Assembly: GCF_040932435.1 (NCBI RefSeq)
Contig: NZ_JBFQGA010000005.1
Coordinates: forward strand, 1-64,000
DNA: 64,000 nucleotides
Origin: Kluyvera sp040932435
GTDB lineage: Bacteria; Pseudomonadota; Gammaproteobacteria; Enterobacterales; Enterobacteriaceae
Reading direction: 5' to 3'
This document shows positions 33,213 to 41,020 of this stretch, piece by piece (the first letter of the stretch is position 1; the number at the start of each line of letters is the position of its first letter). The position numbers and the translations under genes were made by a program. A model generated the notes under the pieces. That model worked only from the letters and a program-made list of their open reading frames with translations. It ran no database searches and was not told where the DNA came from.

Positions 33213-33776
33213 CTATCGCTGGAGAAAATTGGCCAAAAGTTCGTGACCCTGCTCGCTGAGAATACTTTCTGGATGGAACTGCACGCCTTCTAATGCGTAC
33301 TCACGATGGCGAATACCCATGATTTCTCCCGCTTCGCTGCGTGCGGTGATATCAAAACAGTCGGGCAACGTATCGGGGTCAATCAACAACGAGTGGTAGC
33401 GGGTGACAGTCAGCGGGTTATTCAGTCCACGAAATACCCCTTGCTGCTGATGGGTAATCTGTGAGGTTTTGCCATGCATGACCTTCGCCGCACGAACAAT
33501 TCGCGCGCCAAATGCCTGAGCGATAGCCTGATGGCCTAAGCAGACGCCAAGAATGGGAATTTCACCGGCATAGCGGCGAATGACATCGAGGGAGATACCG
33601 GCTTCATCCGGCGTACAGGGGCCTGGAGAGATAACGATGTTGTCCGGAGCAAGCTGAGCGATTTCATCAGGGGTGATGTCGTCATTACGTCTGACCGTTA
33701 CGCTGGCCCCTAATTCACAAAAATACTGGTAGAGGTTCCAAGTAAAAGAATCGTAGTTATCAATCAGCAGGATCAT
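33213..33776 (-). CDS. pabA: Aminodeoxychorismate synthase glutamine amidotransferase component PabA
   Basis: PabA supplies ammonia from glutamine to PabB, which makes 4-amino-4-deoxychorismate on the way to p-aminobenzoate and folate. The 187-residue class I amidotransferase has the nucleophile Cys79 in GVCLGHQ and the His/Glu pair in VQFHPES (near 168-170). The ATG at 33776 (MILLIDNYDSFTW) gives the standard length. In E. coli fic and yhfG lie upstream; here ppiA follows upstream directly. TrpG is the close homologue, but context and sequence favour PabA. Confidence 0.96.
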   Translation of the reverse strand: MILLIDNYDSFTWNLYQYFCELGASVTVRRNDDITPDEIAQLAPDNIVISPGPCTPDEAGISLDVIRRYAGEIPILGVCLGHQAIAQAFGARIVRAAKVMHGKTSQITHQQQGVFRGLNNPLTVTRYHSLLIDPDTLPDCFDITARSEAGEIMGIRHREYALEGVQFHPESILSEQGHELLANFLQR

Positions 33777-33871
33777 GGCGGCTCCGGTCATTTATCTGCC
33801 GCCATTCTACCGGGTGCTTACTGCTTTAGCGATAAGAGCGGCAGCCTCATGCCGACGCCGCTCTGAATCTC

Positions 33872-34444
33872 TTACGGCAGCACTTTGGCAGACAGGATGA
33901 CAATTGGCTTAGATGGCACATTCTGGTACGGCCCTACATTATGGCTCGGCACCTGGGAAATTTTGTCCGCCACGTCCATCCCTTTCACCACTTTACCGAA
34001 CACCGCATAACCAAAATCACGCTGGCCGTGATCCAAGAAGGCGTTGTCTGCTACGTTGATAAAGAACTGGCTGGTTGCGCTATCCTTATCTGCAGTACGC
34101 GCCATCGCGATGGTGCCACGGGTATTGCGCAGGCCGTTATCCGCTTCGTTTTTGATCGGTGGGTTAGGCTGCTTTTGCTGCATCTGCTCGTTAAAGCCGC
34201 CGCCCTGAACCATAAAGCCCGGGATCACGCGGTGGAAGGTGGTGTTATTGTAAAAACCACTGTTGACGTATTTCAGGAAGTTCTCAACCGAAACCGGTGC
34301 TTTCTGGCTATCCAGCTGCAGCTCAATGTTGCCAGCCGAAGTGGTCAGCAGCACGTGAGGATTGTTGGTCGCAGCGAGCGCTGCAGGAGCCATGGTGGAG
34401 AGAGCGAAAACAGCCGCCACGGCCGCCAGTGTTGATTTGAGCAT
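33872..34444 (-). CDS. ppiA: Periplasmic peptidyl-prolyl cis-trans isomerase A (cyclophilin)
   Basis: PpiA (RotA) is a periplasmic cyclophilin that catalyses proline isomerisation in exported proteins. The 190-residue precursor begins with a signal peptide (MLKSTLAAVAAVFALSTMA, cleavage after ALA near 24), then the cyclophilin fold with the active-site stretch FHRVIPGFMVQGGGF and the segment TSQFFINVADNAFLD. The ATG at 34444 starts the signal peptide; a longer frame upstream is not needed. A near-perfect CRP site lies 140 bases upstream, in line with the known cAMP-CRP control of E. coli ppiA. Confidence 0.97.
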   Translation of the reverse strand: MLKSTLAAVAAVFALSTMAPAALAATNNPHVLLTTSAGNIELQLDSQKAPVSVENFLKYVNSGFYNNTTFHRVIPGFMVQGGGFNEQMQQKQPNPPIKNEADNGLRNTRGTIAMARTADKDSATSQFFINVADNAFLDHGQRDFGYAVFGKVVKGMDVADKISQVPSHNVGPYQNVPSKPIVILSAKVLP

Positions 34445-34582
34445 GAGAATTCCTTTAACGAGTGCAGTAGAGGTAGCAAGTGGATTGATTCTAAAGAGGC
34501 TTAGCGCCCCAGGCCAGTGCTTTACCAAAGTTTACGTGGATGTAACGCTTATAATGATCAAGGTAATGATCGTCACGCCATG

Positions 34583-34604
34583 TTTTGTGATCTGGATCAC
34601 ATTG
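34583..34604. promoter_or_regulatory. CRP binding site between ppiA and tsgA
   Basis: TGTGA-TCTGGA-TCACA (34586-34601) matches all ten core positions of the CRP consensus. It is centred at 34593.5, about 150 bases before the ppiA start and 129 before tsgA, and could serve either divergent gene; in E. coli ppiA is the known CRP target. Confidence 0.85.
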
Positions 34605-34722
34605 AAAACTGTAATGCGTCATCGTTTGCGTAATAAAACTATGAATACATCACCACAGTGAATAAAATCTGCCCGCTCAGCGCAGAGTCAATGCGCTTTA
34701 CACAACTATTCACAGGCCAGTC

Positions 34723-35904
34723 ATGACTAACAGCAACCGTATCAAGCTCACATGGATTAGCTTCTTCTCCTACGCCCTAACCGGCGCACTGGTGATCGTT
34801 ACCGGGATGGTGATGGGCAATATTGCCGATTACTTCAATCTCCCTGTTTCCAGCATGAGTAACACCTTTACCTTCCTGAACGCAGGGATCCTGATCTCAA
34901 TTTTCCTTAATGCCTGGCTGATGGAAATTGTGCCGCTGAAAACCCAGCTGCGTTTTGGCTTTATCCTTATGCTACTTGCCGTTGCTGGGCTGATGACCAG
35001 CCATAGCCTGGCGCTCTTCTCCGCCGCCATGTTCGTTCTGGGCTTGGTGAGTGGTATTACCATGTCTATTGGTACTTTCCTTATCACTCACATGTATGAA
35101 GGCCGTCAGCGTGGCGCGCGCCTGCTGTTTACCGACTCCTTCTTTAGCATGGCGGGGATGATCTTCCCGATGCTGGCCGCTTGGCTGCTGGCGCGTACCA
35201 TTGAATGGTACTGGGTATATGCCTGCATCGGCCTCATCTACGTGGCGATCTTCATTCTGACCTTCGGCTGTGACTTCCCGGTATTGGGCAAGAAAGGACA
35301 ACAGGAAGACCAACCGGTGGTGAAAGAAAAATGGGGGATCGGCGTACTGTTCCTGTCCATCGCCGCACTGTGCTACATCCTGGGTCAGTTAGGCTTCATC
35401 TCTTGGGTCCCTGAGTACGCGAAAGGTCTGGGCATGAGCCTGAACGATGCCGGCAAGCTGGTCAGCGACTTCTGGATGTCTTATATGTTCGGCATGTGGG
35501 CTTTCAGCTTCATTCTGCGCTTCTTCGATCTGCAGCGCATCCTGACGGTGCTGGCGGGTATTGCCACCGTGATGATGTATCTGTTCAATCACGGTGAACC
35601 GCAGCATCTGGCGTGGTTTATTCTGACTCTGGGCTTCTTCTCCAGCGCCATCTATACCTCCATCATTACGCTGGGTTCGCTGCAAACCAAAGTTGCCTCC
35701 CCAAAACTGGTTAACTTTGTCCTGACCTGCGGCACCATTGGCACCATGCTGACCTTCGTGGTCACTGGTCCGATTGTTGCCAACAGTGGTCCGCTGGCCG
35801 CGCTGACCACCGCTAACGCGCTGTACGCCGTGGTGTTCATCATGTGCATTATCCTCGGCTTCGTGAGCCGTCACCGCCAAAACGCGGCGTCTGCCTCTCA
35901 CTAA
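34723..35904 (+). CDS. tsgA: MFS transporter TsgA
   Basis: TsgA is a 393-residue major facilitator with 12 predicted membrane helices, of unknown substrate. The E. coli name YhfC and the Salmonella name tsgA (tellurite and selenite sensitivity) refer to the same family. The first helix follows MTNSNRIKLTWISFFSYALTG; a short central cytoplasmic loop with charged residues (KKGQQEDQPVVKEKWG, near 190-205) separates the two six-helix halves. It stands alone between ppiA (divergent) and nirB, with its own terminator. Confidence 0.94.
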   Translation: MTNSNRIKLTWISFFSYALTGALVIVTGMVMGNIADYFNLPVSSMSNTFTFLNAGILISIFLNAWLMEIVPLKTQLRFGFILMLLAVAGLMTSHSLALFSAAMFVLGLVSGITMSIGTFLITHMYEGRQRGARLLFTDSFFSMAGMIFPMLAAWLLARTIEWYWVYACIGLIYVAIFILTFGCDFPVLGKKGQQEDQPVVKEKWGIGVLFLSIAALCYILGQLGFISWVPEYAKGLGMSLNDAGKLVSDFWMSYMFGMWAFSFILRFFDLQRILTVLAGIATVMMYLFNHGEPQHLAWFILTLGFFSSAIYTSIITLGSLQTKVASPKLVNFVLTCGTIGTMLTFVVTGPIVANSGPLAALTTANALYAVVFIMCIILGFVSRHRQNAASASH

Positions 35905-35911
35905 TCCGCCC

Positions 35912-35945
35912 CGCCCCTTTTCGTCATGAGAAGGGGCGTTCTTGC
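35912..35945 (+). terminator. Rho-independent terminator after tsgA
   Basis: CGCCCCTT (from 35912) pairs with AAGGGGCG (to 35938) around a short loop, followed by a T-containing tail (TTCTTGCC). The stem directly follows the tsgA stop; the tail is not a pure T-run. Confidence 0.75.
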
Positions 35946-36062
35946 CTCTTATCTCCTCAAGTGTCCACTCGCCGTTTATTTGCTCATTTTGTACAAAAAA
36001 CAAACAACCCATAAAGTTGAGTATTTTCCGCAACTTACAAAACCACTTAAAAATCATCACTC

Positions 36063-36105
36063 TACTCATTAAGGGGTAGGCAAAGGCTAAATTGATTTGA
36101 ATCAA
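36063..36105 (+). promoter_or_regulatory. nirB promoter: NarL/NarP 7-2-7 site and FNR box
   Basis: A perfect FNR box TTGATTTGAATCAA lies at 36092-36105, and TACTCATTAAGGGGTA (36063-36078) matches the inverted heptamer pair bound by NarL/NarP. Their centres (36098.5 and 36070.5) are 28 bp apart, the same as the -41.5 and -69.5 arrangement of E. coli pnirB. This predicts a start near 36140 and induction by anaerobiosis plus nitrate or nitrite. Confidence 0.92.
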
Positions 36106-36163
36106 TAATCGCAATAGCTGAATCGTTAAGGTAGGCAGTATTAGAATAGAAATCGAGGCAAAA

Positions 36164-38707
36164 ATGAGCAAAGTCAGACTCGCAATTATCGGTAATGGCA
36201 TGGTCGGCCACCGTTTTATTGAGGATATTCTCGATAAAGCCGACGCAAGCCAATTCGATATTACCGTCTTCTGTGAAGAACCCCGCATCGCCTACGACCG
36301 CGTCCACCTTTCATCTTACTTCTCTCACCATACAGCCGAAGAGCTGTCGCTGGTCCGTGAAGGCTTCTATGAGAAGCACGGTGTGAAGGTTCTGGTCGGC
36401 GAACGCGCTATCACCATCAACCGCAAAGAAAAGGTGATTCACTCAAGCGCAGGCCGTACCGTCTTTTATGACAAGCTGATCATGGCGACCGGATCTTATC
36501 CATGGATCCCATCAATCAAAGGCGCCGAAACTCAGGACTGCTTCGTCTACCGTACAATTGAAGATCTCAACGCCATTGAAAACTGCGCGCGACGTAGCAA
36601 GCGTGGCGCGGTGGTCGGTGGCGGTCTGCTGGGTCTGGAAGCAGCAGGCGCGCTGAAAAACCTCGGCATCGAAACGCACGTTATTGAATTTGCCCCAATG
36701 CTGATGGCTGAACAGCTTGATCAGATGGGCGGTGAACAGCTCAAACGCAAAATCGAGAGCATGGGTGTGAAAGTTCACACCAACAAGAACACCAAAGAGA
36801 TCGTGCAGGAAGGTGAGAACGCACGTAAAACCATGCGCTTCGCCGACGGTAGCCAGCTGGAAGTCGACTTTATCGTCTTCTCCACCGGTATTCGCCCACG
36901 CGATAAGCTGGCAACCCAATGCGGTCTGGACGTTGCTCAGCGCGGCGGCATCATGATTAACGATGCCTGCCAGACTTCTGACCCGGATATCTACGCTATC
37001 GGCGAATGCGCCAGCTGGAAAAACCGCGTTTACGGCCTAGTTGCACCGGGCTACAAAATGGCGCAGGTTGCCGTTGACCATATCCTCGGTAGCGAAAACA
37101 GCTTCCAGGGCGCAGATATGAGCGCCAAGCTGAAGCTGCTGGGCGTTGATGTCGGTGGCATTGGCGACGCCCACGGTCGTACGCCGGGTGCGCGCAGCTA
37201 TGTTTATCTTGATGAAAACAAAGAAGTCTACAAACGCCTTATCGTCAGCCCAGACAACAAAACGCTGCTCGGCGCGGTGCTGGTCGGCGACACCAGCGAC
37301 TACGGCAACCTGCTGCAGTTGGCGCTGAACGCAATCGAGCTGCCGGAAAACCCAGATGCGCTCATCCTGCCAGCGCACGCCAGCAGTGGCAAACCGTCCA
37401 TCGGTGTCGATAAGCTGCCGGATAGCGCACAGATTTGTTCTTGCTTTGACGTCACCAAAGGCGCACTGGTTGCCGCTATCAACAAAGGTTGCCACACCGT
37501 GGCGGCGCTGAAAGCGGAAACCAAGGCCGGTACCGGCTGCGGTGGCTGTATCCCGCTGGTCACCCAGGTGCTTAACGCCGAACTGGCGAAACAGGGCATT
37601 GAGGTGAACCACAGCCTGTGTGAACACTTCGCCTTTACCCGTCAGGAGCTGTATCATCTGATCCGCGTCGAAGGCATCAAAACCTTCGATGAGCTGCTGG
37701 CAAAATACGGCAAAGGCTACGGTTGCGAAGTCTGTAAACCAACAGTCGGTTCGCTGCTGGCATCCTGCTGGAACGAATTCATCCTGAAGCCGCAGCATAC
37801 GCCGCTGCAAGATACCAACGACAACTTCCTGGCGAACATCCAGAAAGACGGGACCTACTCGGTTATCCCACGTTCTGCGGGCGGTGAAATCACCCCTGAA
37901 GGTCTGGTTGCCGTAGGCCAGATCGCCCGTGAGTTTAATCTGTACACCAAAATCACCGGTTCTCAGCGTATCGGCCTGTTCGGCGCGCAGAAAGATGACC
38001 TGCCGGAAATCTGGCGTCAGCTGATTGAAGCGGGCTTCGAAACCGGTCATGCCTACGCCAAAGCACTGCGTATGGCGAAAACCTGCGTAGGCAGCACCTG
38101 GTGCCGTTATGGCGTGGGTGACAGCGTGGGCTTCGGCGTCGAGCTGGAAAACCGCTACAAAGGCATTCGTACGCCGCATAAGATGAAGTTTGGCGTCTCC
38201 GGCTGTACCCGTGAATGTGCGGAAGCACAGGGTAAAGATGTTGGCATCATCGCCACCGAGAAAGGCTGGAACCTGTACGTGTGCGGTAACGGCGGTATGA
38301 AGCCACGTCATGCCGATCTGCTGGCCGCTGACCTCGACCGTGAAACGCTGCTCAAGTACCTCGACCGCTTTATGATGTTCTACATCCGCACCGCCGATAA
38401 ACTGACGCGCACCGCGCCGTGGCTGGATAACCTGGAAGGCGGTATCGACTACCTGCGTTCCGTGATCATCGACGACAAGCTGGGCCTGAATCAGCATCTG
38501 GAAGAAGAGATCGCCCGTCTGCGTGATGCCTTCGCCTGTGAATGGACTGAAACCGTTAACGACCCGGCCGCTCAGGTTCGTTTCAAACACTTTATCAACA
38601 GCGCACAGCGTGACCCGAACGTGCAGGTCGTTGCCGAGCGTGCCCAGCACCGCCCTGCAACGCCGTATGAACGCATTCCGGTTACTCTGGTGGAGGAAAA
38701 CGCATGA
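36164..38707 (+). CDS. nirB: NADH-dependent nitrite reductase large subunit NirB
   Basis: NirB is the cytosolic, siroheme-containing NADH-nitrite reductase that makes ammonium and detoxifies nitrite during anaerobic growth. The 847-residue protein has an FAD/NAD(P)-binding oxidoreductase module (about 1-330), a BFD-like [2Fe-2S] domain (about 420-475, with CSCFDVTKGAL and GTGCGGCIP), and a siroheme/[4Fe-4S] domain (about 560-800) whose cluster ligands are in TCVGSTWCRYG and GCTRECAEAQG. It overlaps nirD by four bases. Siroheme comes from cysG two genes on. Confidence 0.97.
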   Translation: MSKVRLAIIGNGMVGHRFIEDILDKADASQFDITVFCEEPRIAYDRVHLSSYFSHHTAEELSLVREGFYEKHGVKVLVGERAITINRKEKVIHSSAGRTVFYDKLIMATGSYPWIPSIKGAETQDCFVYRTIEDLNAIENCARRSKRGAVVGGGLLGLEAAGALKNLGIETHVIEFAPMLMAEQLDQMGGEQLKRKIESMGVKVHTNKNTKEIVQEGENARKTMRFADGSQLEVDFIVFSTGIRPRDKLATQCGLDVAQRGGIMINDACQTSDPDIYAIGECASWKNRVYGLVAPGYKMAQVAVDHILGSENSFQGADMSAKLKLLGVDVGGIGDAHGRTPGARSYVYLDENKEVYKRLIVSPDNKTLLGAVLVGDTSDYGNLLQLALNAIELPENPDALILPAHASSGKPSIGVDKLPDSAQICSCFDVTKGALVAAINKGCHTVAALKAETKAGTGCGGCIPLVTQVLNAELAKQGIEVNHSLCEHFAFTRQELYHLIRVEGIKTFDELLAKYGKGYGCEVCKPTVGSLLASCWNEFILKPQHTPLQDTNDNFLANIQKDGTYSVIPRSAGGEITPEGLVAVGQIAREFNLYTKITGSQRIGLFGAQKDDLPEIWRQLIEAGFETGHAYAKALRMAKTCVGSTWCRYGVGDSVGFGVELENRYKGIRTPHKMKFGVSGCTRECAEAQGKDVGIIATEKGWNLYVCGNGGMKPRHADLLAADLDRETLLKYLDRFMMFYIRTADKLTRTAPWLDNLEGGIDYLRSVIIDDKLGLNQHLEEEIARLRDAFACEWTETVNDPAAQVRFKHFINSAQRDPNVQVVAERAQHRPATPYERIPVTLVEENA

Positions 38708-39030
38708 GCCAGTGGGTAAATATCTGCAACATTGACGCTATCCTGCCAGCAACGGGCGTTTGCGCATTGTTGGGCAACCAGCAGGTTGCCGTGTTCCGTC
38801 CGTATGCCGACAACCAGGTCTTCGCTATCAGCAACATCGACCCGTTCTTTGAGTCGAGCGTGCTGTCGCGTGGCCTGATTGCCGAACATCAGGGCGAACT
38901 ATGGGTGGCAAGCCCGCTGAAAAAGCAGCGCTTCCGCCTGCGTGATGGTCTGTGTATGGAAGACGAAAGTCACTCCATCGCCCATTATGACGTTCGCGTT
39001 AAGGACGGCCAGGTACAGCTGAAAGCCTGA
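38704..39030 (+). CDS. nirD: Nitrite reductase small subunit NirD
   Basis: NirD is the 108-residue partner of NirB, with a Rieske-like fold (about 5-105) but without the usual iron-sulfur ligands, as known for the family. It starts MSQWVNICNIDAILPATG and overlaps the nirB stop as ATGA. In E. coli the next gene is nirC, a nitrite/formate channel; that gene is absent here, so this transcript goes straight to the 143-base gap before cysG. Confidence 0.95.
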   Translation: MSQWVNICNIDAILPATGVCALLGNQQVAVFRPYADNQVFAISNIDPFFESSVLSRGLIAEHQGELWVASPLKKQRFRLRDGLCMEDESHSIAHYDVRVKDGQVQLKA

Positions 39031-39071
39031 TCGTTTTGGGCATAAGTAATAGCTAAAACTTATGACCTTTA

Positions 39072-39125
39072 AGGGGTAACAGCAGGAAAAATCGTGTATC
39101 CCATACGATGACTGCTGTTATCCTT
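39072..39125. other. Large stem-loop between nirD and cysG
   Basis: TAACAGCAG (39077-39085) pairs with CTGCTGTTA (39112-39120); the pairing extends outward with two G-U pairs, and an inner stem ATCGT/ACGAT (39091-39095 with 39105-39109) caps it. It stands where nirC would be in E. coli. With no T-run it is more likely a processing or stability structure than a terminator. Confidence 0.7.
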
Positions 39126-39173
39126 ACCCGCATTATTCGTCCCCCGCATTTATCTATTCCGTGAGGTTGCCCC

Positions 39174-40547
39174 TTGGATCACTTACCCATCTTTTGCCAG
39201 CTACGCGATCGCGACTGTTTGTTGGTCGGCGGCGGTGATGTTGCCGAACGCAAAGCGCGTCTGCTGCTAGACGCGGGCGCTCGCCTAACGGTAAACGCAC
39301 GGGATTACGTTCCACAGTTCCACGTCTGGGCTGAGGCTGGCATGCTGACGTTGGTACAGGGTGATTTCCAAACCGCGCTGCTCGACCCATGCTGGCTGGC
39401 GATTGCCGCAACCGATGATGACGCGGTGAATCAGCAGGTCAGCGATGCAGCGGAAGCGCGGCGCATCTTCTGTAACGTGGTCGATGCGCCTAAAGCAGCA
39501 AGCTTTATCATGCCATCAATCATCGACCGCTCACCGCTGATGGTTGCTGTCTCCTCCGGCGGCACCTCCCCGGTTCTGGCGCGCCTGTTGCGCGAGAAAC
39601 TGGAAGCGCTACTGCCACAGCATCTGGGACAGGTTGCCGCCTATGCAGGGCAACTGCGCTCACGGGTGAAAAAACAGTTCGCCACGATGGGCGAGCGCCG
39701 TCGTTTCTGGGAAAAGCTGTTTGAGAATGACCGATTGGCGCAATCGTTGGCAAACCAAGACCAGCAAGCTATTGATGACACCACAGAACAGCTACTGAAT
39801 GCCCCGCTGGACCACCGTGGCGAAGTTGTGCTGGTGGGTGCCGGTCCGGGTGATGCCGGGCTGCTGACGCTAAAAGGCCTACAGCAGATCCAACAGGCAG
39901 ATGTGGTTGTTTACGATCGCCTAGTCTCCGACGACATTATGAATCTGGTTCGCCGCGACGCGGACCGTGTGTTCGTGGGTAAACGCGCAGGCTACCACTG
40001 CGTACCGCAGGAAGAGATTAACCAGATCCTGCTGCGCGAAGCCCAGCAAGGCAAACGCGTGGTGCGCCTGAAAGGGGGTGACCCGTTTATCTTTGGCCGC
40101 GGCGGTGAGGAGTTGGAAACTCTGTGCCATGCCGGAATTCCCTTCTCTGTTGTCCCAGGGATTACCGCTGCATCCGGTTGTTCCGCTTACTCCGGTATTC
40201 CGCTGACCCACCGCGATTACGCCCAAAGCGTGCGCTTGGTCACCGGGCACCTGAAAACCGGCGGCGAGTTGGACTGGGAAAACTTGGCTGCAGAGAAGCA
40301 GACGCTGGTGTTCTACATGGGGCTGAATCAGGCCGCCACCATCCAGCAAAAGCTGATTGAGCATGGTATGCAGGCCGATATGCCGGTGGCTATCGTCGAG
40401 AACGGTACCGCCATTAACCAACGCGTCGTTGACGGCAAGCTTACCCAACTCGGCGAGCTGGCGCAGCAGATGGCAAGCCCTGCGCTGATTATCGTCGGTC
40501 GCGTGGTGGGGTTGCGCGATAAGCTAAACTGGTTCTCAACTCATTAA
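39174..40547 (+). CDS. cysG: Siroheme synthase CysG (trifunctional)
   Basis: CysG makes siroheme from uroporphyrinogen III: the C-terminal half is the SAM-dependent methyltransferase, and the N-terminal half is the precorrin-2 dehydrogenase and ferrochelatase. The 457-residue protein has the NAD-binding GGGDVAERKARLL (about 19-31), the serine region SSGGTSPVLARLL (near 124-136), and the methyltransferase motifs VGAGPGDAGLLTLKG (about 220) and GRGGEELETL. The start is a TTG at 39174, preceded by GAGG; E. coli uses a non-ATG start here too. It serves nirB and the sulfite reductase. Confidence 0.96.
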   Translation: MDHLPIFCQLRDRDCLLVGGGDVAERKARLLLDAGARLTVNARDYVPQFHVWAEAGMLTLVQGDFQTALLDPCWLAIAATDDDAVNQQVSDAAEARRIFCNVVDAPKAASFIMPSIIDRSPLMVAVSSGGTSPVLARLLREKLEALLPQHLGQVAAYAGQLRSRVKKQFATMGERRRFWEKLFENDRLAQSLANQDQQAIDDTTEQLLNAPLDHRGEVVLVGAGPGDAGLLTLKGLQQIQQADVVVYDRLVSDDIMNLVRRDADRVFVGKRAGYHCVPQEEINQILLREAQQGKRVVRLKGGDPFIFGRGGEELETLCHAGIPFSVVPGITAASGCSAYSGIPLTHRDYAQSVRLVTGHLKTGGELDWENLAAEKQTLVFYMGLNQAATIQQKLIEHGMQADMPVAIVENGTAINQRVVDGKLTQLGELAQQMASPALIIVGRVVGLRDKLNWFSTH

Positions 40548-40554
40548 GCTAATT

Positions 40555-40587
40555 GGGCGCGATACCGCTTCGGATAGCGCCCTTTTT
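40555..40587 (+). terminator. Rho-independent terminator after cysG
   Basis: GGGCGC (40555-40560) and GCGCCC (40577-40582) form the stem, with an inner CCG/CGG pairing, followed by TTTTT directly after the cysG stop. Confidence 0.9.
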
Positions 40588-40664
40588 ATATCACGTTACA
40601 TCTATCCCCCTCACTAATTAGTTATTCTTAATCCTTTATTTAGTTAATTACACGATTAAGTTAA

Positions 40665-40694
40665 TTGACATACTATTTGCATTTCGCGTTATAT
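40665..40694 (+). promoter_or_regulatory. Likely sigma-70 promoter of yhfL
   Basis: A perfect TTGACA (40665-40670), an 18-base spacer and TTATAT (40689-40694) lie about 85 bases before yhfL in AT-rich sequence. It is isolated from cysG by a terminator, so yhfL should be an independent unit. Confidence 0.7.
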
Positions 40695-40776
40695 ACACAC
40701 GGCCTAATTCAAACGTGTTTTCGAAGCATATGGAATTATGCATACATAGAGTCATTTAACTTATAGGGATTATAGA

Positions 40777-40950
40777 ATGAAAAACATGCTTAAAGTTGCG
40801 GCATTGCTGCTGGCAGTCTCCACCATGACCGCCTGTACCGGTAGCGTACAGAACAAAAACAAAAGCTGCTCATACGATTATTTATTACATCCAGCTATTT
40901 CTATTTCTAAAATAATTGGTGGTTGTGGTGATGCGGCAGCGGTAGAGTAA
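40777..40950 (+). CDS. yhfL: Small lipoprotein YhfL
   Basis: This is a 57-residue lipoprotein of unknown function. The signal sequence MKNMLKVAALLLAVSTMTAC ends in the lipobox MTAC, so Cys20 is the lipidated residue; Thr/Gly at the next positions suggest outer-membrane sorting. The mature part keeps the YhfL pattern CSYDYLLHPAISISKIIGGC. It has its own promoter and a terminator, and in E. coli it also lies just after cysG. The large E. coli frl/yhf block that normally follows is missing; trpS comes next. Confidence 0.92.
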   Translation: MKNMLKVAALLLAVSTMTACTGSVQNKNKSCSYDYLLHPAISISKIIGGCGDAAAVE

Positions 40951-40975
40951 ATATAGATTTATTTATATAGAAAAT

Positions 40976-41003
40976 AAAAAACCGGGAAACATCCCGGTTT
41001 TTT
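40976..41003. terminator. Bidirectional terminator between yhfL and trpS
   Basis: AAAAAACCGGGA and TCCCGGTTTTTT form a perfect 12-bp stem with a 4-base loop, with A and T runs on either side, between the convergent yhfL and trpS. Confidence 0.92.
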
Positions 41004-41020
41004 ATTTATCGATACGGTTA

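Noticed and set aside
37037..38650. A 537-codon open frame on the minus strand opposite nirB
   Set aside because: It is a long antisense shadow: nirB has every family motif on the plus strand, whereas the antisense frame has no recognisable domain, ribosome site or conserved residue pattern.
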